The translations under genes and the position numbers were made by a program. This document shows, one piece after another, positions 10,370 through 19,361 of a DNA stretch of 25,461 nucleotides. This DNA comes from a virus. The notes under the pieces were generated by a model that did not search any database, had not been told where the DNA came from, and worked only from the letters and a program-made list of their open reading frames with translations. Each line of letters begins with the position of its first letter. The stretch's first letter is position 1. The stretch spans positions 1-25,461 of IMG/VR virus record IMGVR_UViG_3300017762_000070; one strand, given 5' to 3'.

Positions 10370-13015
10370 ATGGCGTTAGTTGAGAGCTTATTGTTAGCAG
10401 GCAAAGAGAATCAAAAGACGCTTTCTAACATTGAGAAGTCTCTTGTTGGAAGTGAGAAGAGAGAGAAGAAAGAATCTATTACCTCAAGGATGAGGGAGAG
10501 GAGAGAAGATCAGAAAGAACTGCGCAATAAGAGAGCTGCCAAGGGCAATGGAGAAATTGTATCTCTTCTACAGGAGATAAAGGAATGCGTATGTGATTGT
10601 GATGGTAAGAAGAAAGGTGGTAAGGGTGATGATAATAATTTATTGAAGATGCTTGGTTTAGGTGCCGCAGGTCTTGCGCTTGCACCTTTACTGGGTGGCA
10701 TCGCTGCGATTGTTAAACTCTCTGAGACACTTGGAGATCTAAGAGCAAAACTTGGTGAAGCAATTAAGGAAGGATTATCTAATGCAGGTGACTGGATTGG
10801 AGATAGGTTAGGAGATTTACAAGGTTTACCTGATAAGGTAAGAGAAGGATTAGATAAAGCACTTGAAGAAAGTGGAATCAAAAACATTGGCGACCAGTTA
10901 CAGACTGGTACTGAGAACCTTGTTGTCATCTCTGAGAGACTGCTGGATAAAGGCAAAGAAGTTACTGCTCCTGTTGTTGAAAGTGTATCAACAGCTGCAC
11001 AAGAGGGATGGGACAGTTTAATTGACTTTGGAGAGTCATTAAAAGGCATTGATCTTGGTGCTAAAGTCAATCAACTCTTTGCTCCCATGGAGGGAAGCAA
11101 TGGATTTGCAATGGACGACATAAGTTCTTGGATGGAACAAAGTCCAGCCTTGAGTTTATTAAATCAATTTGTTCAGAAGCTTGGAAAAGTAGCAGCTGCA
11201 GTTGTAGGTATTGGTGCAGCAGCGTTCAATTTAGATGGACAACAATTTGCATTCCAAAATGGTGGTCCTGTATGGTCAGTTCCTGGCACAGGAACAGGAG
11301 ACAAACCAAATCCTAAGACAGGTAAACCCTATCAGTTGAAGCCCGGTTCTTTTGTTCTGAATCGTAATGCATCAAACTACCTAAGGAAACAAAAGGGTGG
11401 TTCAATTCCTGCAATCTTAGAACCAGGTGAGTTAGTTTTTCCTAAGACAACTAACAGTCTCAAGAAATTAAACTCCTCCATACCAAGATTCCAATCAGGT
11501 GGTGAGGTGAGTCACCCTGACACAGGCACTGGATTCCAACCAGGCAATGCTACTGATCAGTCAGGACGTCCTGTTGTTCTGAGTGAGGGTGCAGCAGAAG
11601 CCTTCAAGAAGATGATGGATGTTGGTGGTGTCAAGGGAACTGATGTAGCATCTTCAAGGAGAAGTGCCAAAAAGAATGCTGCTGTTGGTGGTGTTCCTGG
11701 TTCTGCACACCTTGGTGGTAACGCAATTGACATTCATGGTTCGTCTAAGGCATGGATGATTGAGAACAGTGACAAGTTTGGATGGAAGAGAAATAATTAT
11801 ATGGCTGACAGTTGGCACTGGGATTTTACTGGAAAGAATTCAGGTAACACAGGAACTAATAAGGGTGTGAATGAAGGTAATGATGACAAGAGAGAGAACA
11901 AAGATACAGAGAAAAAGGCGTTCTCAATAGAAGGAATTTTATCAGGTGCATCAAATGCGTTAACTGGATTGTTTGGTGGAGGATTGGGTACCATAATGGG
12001 GCAGATCCTGGGCAACTCAGACATTATGGGTAAACTTTCATCAGATCAGTTAGCTCAAAGAGAAGAAGATAAGGGTTGGTTGTCTAATTTTAGTGGGATG
12101 TTTGGAGACTTATTTTCCGTTCTAACATCTAAGAAGGAAACAGAAAATAATACTGATTATGGTGCTGGTGTTGGACCTGCTGGAGCAGGTGGTGCTGGCG
12201 CGACATCTATAAGTGATCCTAATGCAAAAGCATTACTAAATGCTATTGCTGACGCTGAGGGCACATCAAAATATGCCAACCAGGGTTACAACACACAATT
12301 TACAGGAAAACAATTCAAGGGAACTGACCACCCAAGAGAAGTAATTAATAGTGGAGGATATGGTTCTGATGCAGCAGGTAGATATCAGTTCCTGAGTACA
12401 ACTTGGGATGGGACTGGTGGCGGTGAGATGACACCTGAAAGACAAGACAAAGCCGCACTCAAACTTGTCTCTGGTAGAGGAGTTAATCTAAGTGATGGAC
12501 TTTCTAAGAAGGAAGTGTACAAATTAGGTGGAGAGTGGGCATCCATTGAGGGCGGACCTACAATGAGTAAGGGTGGTTCATATGGTGGACAGGCTAAGTT
12601 CTCAGCTGAAAAATTTCTGGGAATGTATAAGAGTTATGGTGGACAGATAGAGGAACTTCAAAATGGTGGCACAGTTGGTGCATACTTAGAAGGTGGTGAG
12701 ACTGTTTGGCCTAGTGCAAATAGTGCTCTTCAGAGTCTCAATTCAGCAGTCCCTAGATTCCAAACAGGCGGAATGGTTTCACCGCCACCAACAACAGCAT
12801 CAAATGAATTGATGAGACAGATTGAGATGCTCACAGCAGAGATCACTACACAGAATAAGGATCCAATTGTTGTTCCTGTACCATCAGGTGGTGAAAGTGG
12901 TGGAGCAAGGGCAGAATCAACAGGCAATGCACCACCTCCAATGCCTTCTGGACCATCAGTCAACTTCCTAACTGATGTAATCAACAGAGTTAATATGGGT
13001 TCAGTGTTCTCATGA
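10370..13015 (+). CDS. Tape-measure/hub protein with M15 peptidase and lysozyme-like domains
   Basis: 881 residues. Residues 1-85 are charged and helical. Residues 90-117 are strongly hydrophobic (LGLGAAGLALAPLLGGIAAIV), as in tape-measure proteins. Three Gly/Pro motifs of the type GGxV...PGExVxN recur near 295-330, 341-381 and 762-803. Residues about 402-490 resemble a zinc D-Ala-D-Ala carboxypeptidase (M15): SAHLGGNAID with H447 and D454, and WHWDF with H483. Residues about 615-745 resemble a phage muramidase: IADAEGT with E630, then HPR and DAAGRYQFLSTTWD. Its place right after the chaperone-type gene and before gp27 argues for the tape measure (T4 gp29 role, 590 residues), carrying wall-cutting enzymes to the cell. 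It ends in an ATGA overlap with gp27. A hub lysozyme rather than true tape measure is the alternative. Confidence 0.8.
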   Translation: MALVESLLLAGKENQKTLSNIEKSLVGSEKREKKESITSRMRERREDQKELRNKRAAKGNGEIVSLLQEIKECVCDCDGKKKGGKGDDNNLLKMLGLGAAGLALAPLLGGIAAIVKLSETLGDLRAKLGEAIKEGLSNAGDWIGDRLGDLQGLPDKVREGLDKALEESGIKNIGDQLQTGTENLVVISERLLDKGKEVTAPVVESVSTAAQEGWDSLIDFGESLKGIDLGAKVNQLFAPMEGSNGFAMDDISSWMEQSPALSLLNQFVQKLGKVAAAVVGIGAAAFNLDGQQFAFQNGGPVWSVPGTGTGDKPNPKTGKPYQLKPGSFVLNRNASNYLRKQKGGSIPAILEPGELVFPKTTNSLKKLNSSIPRFQSGGEVSHPDTGTGFQPGNATDQSGRPVVLSEGAAEAFKKMMDVGGVKGTDVASSRRSAKKNAAVGGVPGSAHLGGNAIDIHGSSKAWMIENSDKFGWKRNNYMADSWHWDFTGKNSGNTGTNKGVNEGNDDKRENKDTEKKAFSIEGILSGASNALTGLFGGGLGTIMGQILGNSDIMGKLSSDQLAQREEDKGWLSNFSGMFGDLFSVLTSKKETENNTDYGAGVGPAGAGGAGATSISDPNAKALLNAIADAEGTSKYANQGYNTQFTGKQFKGTDHPREVINSGGYGSDAAGRYQFLSTTWDGTGGGEMTPERQDKAALKLVSGRGVNLSDGLSKKEVYKLGGEWASIEGGPTMSKGGSYGGQAKFSAEKFLGMYKSYGGQIEELQNGGTVGAYLEGGETVWPSANSALQSLNSAVPRFQTGGMVSPPPTTASNELMRQIEMLTAEITTQNKDPIVVPVPSGGESGGARAESTGNAPPPMPSGPSVNFLTDVINRVNMGSVFS

Positions 13016-14286
13016 GTGACATTCTAAGACCTCAACAGTTTCAAGTTCAAAATGTTATGATTGATGACAAGGATGTGAGTGGCATCTATAGTTACATTGA
13101 AATCTTTGAGAACATATACATGACTGCAGTCACAGGTTCAATCACAATCCTTGACACAGATGGTGGTGGATTTATTGAGAAGAATGACATTGAATTCAAT
13201 GAAGACTTCTCTTTCTCTGTCAATGGTTCAGGCGAAGACAATGACATGAAGTTTAATGGTGTTCTGAATGGGTTGAGAAGTGAAACCACAAAGGACTCTA
13301 AGAGAATGTATGTGATTGATTTCACCACAAAGGAGTTGAGAAACAATGAACAGGAGTTTATCAACAAAAAGTTTGATAATGAAACACCAGAAGACATCAT
13401 CAGTTATTGTCTAAGAGATAGGTGTAAGGCACAGAACTTAGACTTATCTGGTATCACAGGCAAACCAATGCAACTGGTTGGTTCTAGACGCAAACCATTT
13501 TATATTATTAAGCATGTCCTAACACATGGTGTCATGCAGTCAGAGGCAGGTGACGGACAAGGACAACAGAAGAAAGGCAAACAACTCAAGGGTGAGACTG
13601 GATTTTTATGTTGGCAGGTAATGAGTGACACAGGTGAGAATGAATACAGAGGGACATCATTAAAGACACTGACTCAGGGAGGTTCATTTGAGAATCACTC
13701 TGGTTATGGTAATAAACTTGCCAACAAAAGTATGTCAATGGAGGACATGAGAACTAACATCATTGACTTCAACTTCCAAACGATGGGTGATGTACAATCA
13801 AAAATGAAATCAGGTGCATTACACTCCAAGATTATCTCTTTTGATATGGACACTGGACTATACAAGGAGTTTGAACACAGAGCAGAGGATCAGATGACTG
13901 ATAAACAGAAAAAGATCATCACAAAACCTACAAGAGTTATGTTTGTTCCTTATGTAAATGAAGGGTTTCAACGTGATTGTTCTAGAGGACAAGCAAATAA
14001 CAATGATCAGAGTCGTGATTATGCAGCACAAAATAATTCATCACAGAATTCATTCAATGATCAATCAGGTACCATAACCATCTATAACACTTACAAAATA
14101 CATGCTGGGGACACAATTGATGTACAAATGAACAAGGTAAAATCAGGAGATTCTGATGGTATGAAACATAAGAAACACTCAGGCAGGTATGTAATTAAGC
14201 AGGTTTGTCACGTGCTAAATCAAGGTGGTGAGGAAGGATACACTCAACTTACACTCCTTCGCTCCACAAATTCTGAGGAACAATGA
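13012..14286 (+). CDS. gp27: Baseplate hub protein gp27-like
   Basis: 424 residues (T4 gp27: 391). The N-terminus QFQVQNVMIDDKDVSGIYSYIEIFENIYMTAVTGSITILDTDGGGF is the hub signature: a tube-like barrel with an acidic loop. It is followed by INGEDF-type strands (NGVLNGLRSETTKDSKRMYVIDFTTKELRNN) and a C-terminal barrel (IYNTYKIHAGDTIDVQMNKV...SGRYVIKQVCHVLNQ..YTQLTLLRS). In T4, a gp27 trimer forms the hub cylinder that holds the gp5 spike. It is coupled by ATGA overlaps to the upstream tape-measure gene and downstream gp5-like gene, consistent with stoichiometric assembly of hub and spike. Confidence 0.88.
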   Translation: MSDILRPQQFQVQNVMIDDKDVSGIYSYIEIFENIYMTAVTGSITILDTDGGGFIEKNDIEFNEDFSFSVNGSGEDNDMKFNGVLNGLRSETTKDSKRMYVIDFTTKELRNNEQEFINKKFDNETPEDIISYCLRDRCKAQNLDLSGITGKPMQLVGSRRKPFYIIKHVLTHGVMQSEAGDGQGQQKKGKQLKGETGFLCWQVMSDTGENEYRGTSLKTLTQGGSFENHSGYGNKLANKSMSMEDMRTNIIDFNFQTMGDVQSKMKSGALHSKIISFDMDTGLYKEFEHRAEDQMTDKQKKIITKPTRVMFVPYVNEGFQRDCSRGQANNNDQSRDYAAQNNSSQNSFNDQSGTITIYNTYKIHAGDTIDVQMNKVKSGDSDGMKHKKHSGRYVIKQVCHVLNQGGEEGYTQLTLLRSTNSEEQ

Positions 14287-17045
14287 CAGAAATACAATCA
14301 AGTTCTAATCCCCAGTTCTTTGGTAAGATGGGTCTCACACCATTCATTGGTGTTATTGAAGATGTCAATGATCCTAAGCAAGCAGGACGCGTTAAGGTAA
14401 GGGCAGTTGGTTGGAATCCAACTGAGAAGAAAGGAGAAGATGGACTGAGTACTGATGACTTACCATGGGCAAGGGTGTCTGCACCTACCACTCATGCACA
14501 GCAGTCTAGAGTTGGTTCCAAGCATGGTTTACTGCCTGGGTGTTGGGTGTGGGGATTCTTTTTGGATGATGATGAAGCCCAGAAACCAATGGTGTGTGGG
14601 TCGTTTCCTTTTACAGCTAAGGCAGCAGACAAAGACAACAGACAAATAGATGCAGGGGCAGAGAGTACACCTGGTAGACAGTCTGATGATATTGAAGCTT
14701 TCTCACTTGTGGACGCAAGTGGAAGAGGACCTAATACTCAAACAAGAACTGAAAAAGAAAGAGGTAGTGGGAGAGCGGCATCAGATCCTGCTGATCCAGC
14801 TGCAGCTGCTCCTTCCCTAGATGACAGCACGACTAATGAGTGTGGAGAACTTATCTCTGCAAACACCAAAGCAAAGAGATCACCACTCAAGAAAGGTGAG
14901 CAAGGCAATAATAACTCACAGGTTTATCCAGTAAGCATTGCCGATGGAGCATGTGGAACTATTGCTCATGGCACTGAGGACATTCAAAGAATGATGATGG
15001 AGAGAATGCCATCAGCGTTCTCACGTTTTGCTTATGGTGACATGGTGTGGAACAAGTTTACTGGTAGTCACCTAAACATCAATGGCATTATGGCTCAGAT
15101 GTCTCTTGATATCTGTGCAATCATTAGAATGATTCTGACTCAGTTGAAAGCATTCCAAGAGGAGAACATTAACAGACCTACTAAGGGTGCGATGTGTCTT
15201 GCAGCAACTGAAAGAGATGGACCAGGTAATCTGATTGCAGATGAAACCACAACCATCAAGGATGACATCTTCCACACCATCTTTACCATGTTGATGGAGC
15301 AAATGTGTGGACAAGTCTTTGACATGCTCAAGGACATCGACAATGGTGGTGACTCAGGTGGTAATAATCAGGGTGATAACAATGATGGTGGCGGAGGCGG
15401 TGGACTAAGAGATCCAGGTGCTCCTTGTGTGACTGATCAAATCATGCAAAACATCTCTGTGATGGCAAATGAAATGATCCAAAGAGCCCTGAGAGAGTCA
15501 GAGGAGTTGTTGGAGTCATACAACAGAAAAGAGTACAGAAGAATTGAGATGACATACAGGGCAAGTGTCAGAGAACACTTGATTGAAGAAGATACCCTGA
15601 CTGGATCTAGTGATTTTACCTTGAGTCAGTACATTGACATCCTTGAGGATGTTATTGATGAGTTTGAAGAGGAAGATGAGAGACAAAAATCAGAGATGAG
15701 AAACATCCAATCACAATTTGGTGACTCAAGTTCTGGTAGTGAGGGCAATGAGTTCTCTGATGTCCTATCAATGTTGGGATCAGTTGGCAACATCCTACAG
15801 TTCTCCTCTATGAGTAAGTACGCCATGATTGGTGCTAAGACTCATAACAGATCAGGCAATGCAACTCAGGATGAGAGACTGAGAGATGGTGGTTGTAAGA
15901 TGGAAAGGATTTATAATACTGTAGAAGGTGTCTCTGGCTCAATGATGGGTGGTATGAGTGGTGGACTTGGTGGTATTGGTGGAACATTAGAAGGAGCATT
16001 AGGTCTTGCTGGTTCTCTTGGTGGTGGCAATGGAAGTGGTGGTGGCAATGGACGCAATGGAAGTGGACGTGGATCCAGAGGTGATGGTAGTGGTGAGAGG
16101 TTTGGAAGTGACAGAATGGAGAGAATTGCCAACCTTGGATTTGGTGGACTTGATTCAAGAACAAGATCAGAGTTCAGTAACACCACCTGCGAAACACTCA
16201 TAGGTAGAAATCCTGGTAATGGTGTTGGAGATGGAACAGGTGGAGGAGGTACTGGTGGTATAGGTAATGGCTCTGGAGGCAGTGGTTCTGGAGGTACTGG
16301 ATCTGGAGGTACTGGATTCTCAGGTGATGGATCAGGCAGCAATGTTGTTGGTACACCTGGCTCAGTACCTATTGGAAACATTGGCACTGGTACTGATGGA
16401 ACTGGTGGACTGAATGGTGACGCATTTGCAATCTCACTTCCAAGTGGTGACCCTTGTCTTGCAGATAACTTTAGACATGGTACTCCAACCAATGTTATCG
16501 TCACAAATCATGGCAAAAATTACAGAAATTATCCACTCATCTTCATCCCTGAATACAATGGAACTCCTGTTCCTGTAATCAACAGTTCCAATGGTGAGAT
16601 AATTGCAATCCTGACAAATTGTAAATCATGGAACCCAAATGTTCCTAATCCAGGTGTTTCAATACTTCCAGACAATGGAGGAATTGGTATTGATTTACAC
16701 AACAATGATGATTACGATCTTGTTCTTGGTGGCATCTTTGTTGGTAACATTGGATCAGGTTATTGCAATCCAAGAATTGAAGTAATTGATAGAGACACTC
16801 TTCTACCAAATGGAGAGGTAAAACCTGTTGTAATACAGGAAAGGATCGTAGATGCAGAGATAATAAATAGTGGACAAGGGTTCAAAAGAATTCCAAAATT
16901 AAATGTTATTGATGACTGTGGAATGGGAGCAAAGTTATACCCAATTATGTCAGTTGTTCCAAGACCTAGGGCAAAAGAATACCCAATCCCAGTTATGATG
17001 ATCTACTGTCCAAGTAAAAATCAAAGGAATTACCAAGAGAATTAA
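14283..17045 (+). CDS. gp5: gp5-like spike OB-fold protein, long and lysozyme-free
   Basis: 920 residues. Residues about 18-120 are the gp5/VgrG OB-fold (TPFIGVIEDVNDPKQAGRVKVRAVGW...PWARVSAPT...GSKHGLLPGCWVWGFFLDDDEAQKPMVCGSF). The muramidase domain of T4 gp5 is missing. Instead there are a long variable region with low-complexity acidic/Gly linkers near 350-378, a helical segment (about 380-480), Gly/Ser-rich tracts near 545-620 and 640-710, and a C-terminal beta-rich domain (about 735-900) with a repeated VxNxGxxYxxxP-type motif (IVTNHGKNYRNYPLIFIPE; IINSGQGFKRIPKLNVID). The beta-helix needle is encoded by the next gene. Start overlaps gp27 by ATGA. Length is far above T4 gp5 (575), so extra surface or binding parts are likely. 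Confidence 0.85.
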   Translation: MTEIQSSSNPQFFGKMGLTPFIGVIEDVNDPKQAGRVKVRAVGWNPTEKKGEDGLSTDDLPWARVSAPTTHAQQSRVGSKHGLLPGCWVWGFFLDDDEAQKPMVCGSFPFTAKAADKDNRQIDAGAESTPGRQSDDIEAFSLVDASGRGPNTQTRTEKERGSGRAASDPADPAAAAPSLDDSTTNECGELISANTKAKRSPLKKGEQGNNNSQVYPVSIADGACGTIAHGTEDIQRMMMERMPSAFSRFAYGDMVWNKFTGSHLNINGIMAQMSLDICAIIRMILTQLKAFQEENINRPTKGAMCLAATERDGPGNLIADETTTIKDDIFHTIFTMLMEQMCGQVFDMLKDIDNGGDSGGNNQGDNNDGGGGGGLRDPGAPCVTDQIMQNISVMANEMIQRALRESEELLESYNRKEYRRIEMTYRASVREHLIEEDTLTGSSDFTLSQYIDILEDVIDEFEEEDERQKSEMRNIQSQFGDSSSGSEGNEFSDVLSMLGSVGNILQFSSMSKYAMIGAKTHNRSGNATQDERLRDGGCKMERIYNTVEGVSGSMMGGMSGGLGGIGGTLEGALGLAGSLGGGNGSGGGNGRNGSGRGSRGDGSGERFGSDRMERIANLGFGGLDSRTRSEFSNTTCETLIGRNPGNGVGDGTGGGGTGGIGNGSGGSGSGGTGSGGTGFSGDGSGSNVVGTPGSVPIGNIGTGTDGTGGLNGDAFAISLPSGDPCLADNFRHGTPTNVIVTNHGKNYRNYPLIFIPEYNGTPVPVINSSNGEIIAILTNCKSWNPNVPNPGVSILPDNGGIGIDLHNNDDYDLVLGGIFVGNIGSGYCNPRIEVIDRDTLLPNGEVKPVVIQERIVDAEIINSGQGFKRIPKLNVIDDCGMGAKLYPIMSVVPRPRAKEYPIPVMMIYCPSKNQRNYQEN

Positions 17046-17047
17046 TT

Positions 17048-18121
17048 ATGAGCGCTGGATCAAAGGTAGAAGACGACAAGCAGGATTACGCTCTGTCTAT
17101 GATGGGGCCTTCATACATCAGCCCCTCTGGACAAGAGTTAGCCTTCTATGAAACAGAAGACAATGAAAGACTTGTAGTTAAGCACGCGACAGGCTCATCA
17201 ATTGAGTTTATGTCTGATGGAAGTGTATTCATCAAGGCAATTAAAGACTTACACATGCACGGCAGTGTCCTTTCAGATCAATCTGGATCATTTGAATCAA
17301 GTGCTAAAGGCGCAGACAGCACTACGATGAGATACGACACTGATCTCACACTTGAGGTTGGTGGAAGATTAAATATTAAGTGTGCACAACTTGATCTTGA
17401 AGTTGGCAACTCTGCTTTCATTAAGGCAGGTCGTGACATCAAGATGGAACAGAATAACCTCATCACAAAGTCAGCAGAACAGACTGCAATTGAGGCAACC
17501 AAGTCTGTCTACATTGACACAAAAGAACTAAAGGAACGTCTGACATCTAGAAGAGCAGAGATTGGTTCAGAAGAGAGTCCTGGTGGGTTGTCAGGTGGTG
17601 GATTTGCCCCTGTTGGTGGTGTGAACGTCATCAATGTGACTGGTAACACTATCATTGAGAACAATAATCCATCAGGTGGTATCACCATTTCATCTGCTGG
17701 TTATCTGAACCTTGTTGCTGGTGGTGAGAGAGTTGACATCACAGGCAAGTGGGCACCAATGTCCACTGGACCTTCTCCAACCTTCTTTCCTTCAATGTTG
17801 GCAAAACCTTTCTTATCAACCTTTACAAACCTAGTGTTTGACCCTATACAAGGACTTCCAGATCCTAAGATGCAATACAATGCACCTCCTGGTACTGGTG
17901 GTTCTTACTGTCACATGTCACAGAACAGTTCAGTGTATCATTACGCAACAACAAACATGAATGCCCCGATGGCAGCAGGCAATGGACACCTTGTGAATGT
18001 GTTGATGGGTAACAAGACTGAGAACGTAATAGGTAACAGATTCCGTTCTGTTTTGATGAATGAGTTTGTGACAGTAGCAGGAATGCAAAAAATTCAAGCA
18101 GCCATTATCCTTCTAAACTGA
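17048..18121 (+). CDS. Beta-helix spike protein, gp5 C-terminal-like
   Basis: 357 residues. Strand-rich repeats such as GGRLNIKCAQLDLEVGNSAFIKAGRDIKMEQNNLITKSAEQTAIEATKSVYIDTKELKE have the roughly eight-residue rhythm of the T4 gp5 C-terminal triple-stranded beta-helix and of VgrG needles. The N-terminus (ISPSGQELAFYETEDNERLVVKHATGSSIEFMSDGSVFIKAIKDLHMHG) matches the collar leading into such helices. A second strand-rich block is at residues 190-235. I infer that it trimerises into the membrane-piercing needle, held by the OB protein encoded 2 bases upstream and capped by the PAAR protein encoded downstream. The C-terminal 120 residues are not recognisable. Confidence 0.82.
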   Translation: MSAGSKVEDDKQDYALSMMGPSYISPSGQELAFYETEDNERLVVKHATGSSIEFMSDGSVFIKAIKDLHMHGSVLSDQSGSFESSAKGADSTTMRYDTDLTLEVGGRLNIKCAQLDLEVGNSAFIKAGRDIKMEQNNLITKSAEQTAIEATKSVYIDTKELKERLTSRRAEIGSEESPGGLSGGGFAPVGGVNVINVTGNTIIENNNPSGGITISSAGYLNLVAGGERVDITGKWAPMSTGPSPTFFPSMLAKPFLSTFTNLVFDPIQGLPDPKMQYNAPPGTGGSYCHMSQNSSVYHYATTNMNAPMAAGNGHLVNVLMGNKTENVIGNRFRSVLMNEFVTVAGMQKIQAAIILLN

Positions 18122-19128
18122 TGACTATACCACCAATTGGAATCCCTGTAGGCAGTGGACTAGAGATTACTCTTGAAAAAGATGGCAACTTATGGAAATT
18201 TTGTGCAACACCAACGAGTACTAACTGCGATGGTGGATTTGGAGGGATTGCACCTAACGGACAGGTTGTTGGTTTTGGATCTAAGGCGCCTTATTACTGG
18301 TCTGATGTAAGTCTAGAAGCAGGTTTTAATGCCTCACCTTTGAATGGTTATAGAGTAGGTGTTAGATACTATGAACAGTACTCACAAACAATAACCACTC
18401 CTCCAGGTCCAGGTGGAGTGCCACCAGGTTCAACTGTAACCACTTACTACAGAGCATACCCTGGATTTGAATTGATTTCACAAAGTCTTGAACATGCTGG
18501 AGACATCAAGTTTACAACAGATAATGGAGACGAGTTCTTTACTGCTGATGAGGGTAACTACGATGAAAATGAGTACGCCACGGCAGGAATTACTGATGGA
18601 ACCAAGTACTCTTATGTACGAGTGTTTGATCAGGCAGAAATAACTTACATCCCAAGACTCTCTGTTGCAGGACAATATCCAGTTGGCAATGGAGTCTTAC
18701 CCTCCTCACCTTATGATGAGAATGCGGATCCACCTTTGTATCCTATTGATCTTCTATGCTCTTTCCTCCCTGACGACAGGGACTCTGTGACTGTAGGATT
18801 TAATCTAATCACAGAGTGGAAAGCAGACGGAAACACCTACACCACTTCTGTAACAATAAATCACACCTGCACACAGGACACAGACTTCTCTAACATACAA
18901 GGTAAGATTAGGTCATATCAGAAGGCATCTTACTTTGGCAATGGATTACCTCACATGGGACTTTATCCACCTCCAGGAGCAGACTTTGATCATCCAAAGT
19001 ATAATAATAATGGAGATTTGGTATCAGGACAACTTAATGAACCATTTGATATGAGACAACTAAAAAGAAACTCATTTCCAGTTGAGTTTGAGACAGGTGA
19101 ATTTAGACCTTGCCCTGAAAAGCAATGA
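18121..19128 (+). CDS. Probable virion structural protein, unknown
   Basis: 335 residues, joined to the spike gene by a TGATG junction and to the next gene by ATGA. Mostly beta, rich in Tyr, Gly, Pro and Thr; a proline-rich loop (TTPPGPGGVPPGSTVTTYY) lies near residues 96-113. The N-terminus MTIPPIGIPVGSGLEITLEKDGNLWKFCAT could insert into or cap a complex. No signal peptide or enzymatic motif is evident. I recall uncharacterised proteins of this type in the cyanophage hub operon. Context suggests a spike- or baseplate-associated part, perhaps filling roles of T4 proteins that have no homologue here; that is inference only. Confidence 0.75.
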   Translation: MTIPPIGIPVGSGLEITLEKDGNLWKFCATPTSTNCDGGFGGIAPNGQVVGFGSKAPYYWSDVSLEAGFNASPLNGYRVGVRYYEQYSQTITTPPGPGGVPPGSTVTTYYRAYPGFELISQSLEHAGDIKFTTDNGDEFFTADEGNYDENEYATAGITDGTKYSYVRVFDQAEITYIPRLSVAGQYPVGNGVLPSSPYDENADPPLYPIDLLCSFLPDDRDSVTVGFNLITEWKADGNTYTTSVTINHTCTQDTDFSNIQGKIRSYQKASYFGNGLPHMGLYPPPGADFDHPKYNNNGDLVSGQLNEPFDMRQLKRNSFPVEFETGEFRPCPEKQ

Positions 19129-19361
19129 ACATTTTACAAAAGAAACCAGGAACCTTCATCTTCCTTGATAGTAATTTTCAGTCTCATCAATTTGATGACT
19201 ATGATGACATCCCTGAGGATCTAGACATACAACATGTTGTGTGTTTCTTACCTAAGATTCCACCCTCACCTCACACACTCCAGGATCATGAGTTAATCAA
19301 TTCATGGAATGGTGTACTTATAAAACTAATGGAGAAAATCAATGGGACAACCAGCAACTAG
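19125..19361 (+). CDS. Small hypothetical protein in spike operon, 78 residues
   Basis: Begins MNILQKKPGTFIFLDSNFQSHQFDDYDDIPEDLDIQHVVCFLPKIPPSP. It is acidic, starting in an ATGA overlap and overlapping the PAAR gene by 20 bases in another frame. The C-terminal part (LQDHELINSWNGVLIKLMEKING) is helical. I do not recognise a family. Tight coupling between a structural gene and the spike-tip gene suggests a small chaperone or adaptor for spike assembly, but nothing in the sequence proves it. Confidence 0.65.
   Translation: MNILQKKPGTFIFLDSNFQSHQFDDYDDIPEDLDIQHVVCFLPKIPPSPHTLQDHELINSWNGVLIKLMEKINGTTSN

Noticed and set aside
10510-11070. 186-codon open frame on the - strand inside the tape-measure gene
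   Set aside because: Ser/Pro/Leu-rich mirror of a coding gene with clear domains; no promoter or ribosome site.
15911-16504. Long proline-rich open frame on the - strand (197 codons)
   Set aside because: It is the complement of Gly/Ser-rich codons in the gp5-like gene; low complexity, no ribosome site, no homologous feel.
16863-16869. ATAAATA inside the gp5-like gene as a late promoter for the needle gene
   Set aside because: Within coding sequence about 180 bases before the next start, with no gap; likely chance from Asn/Ile codons.
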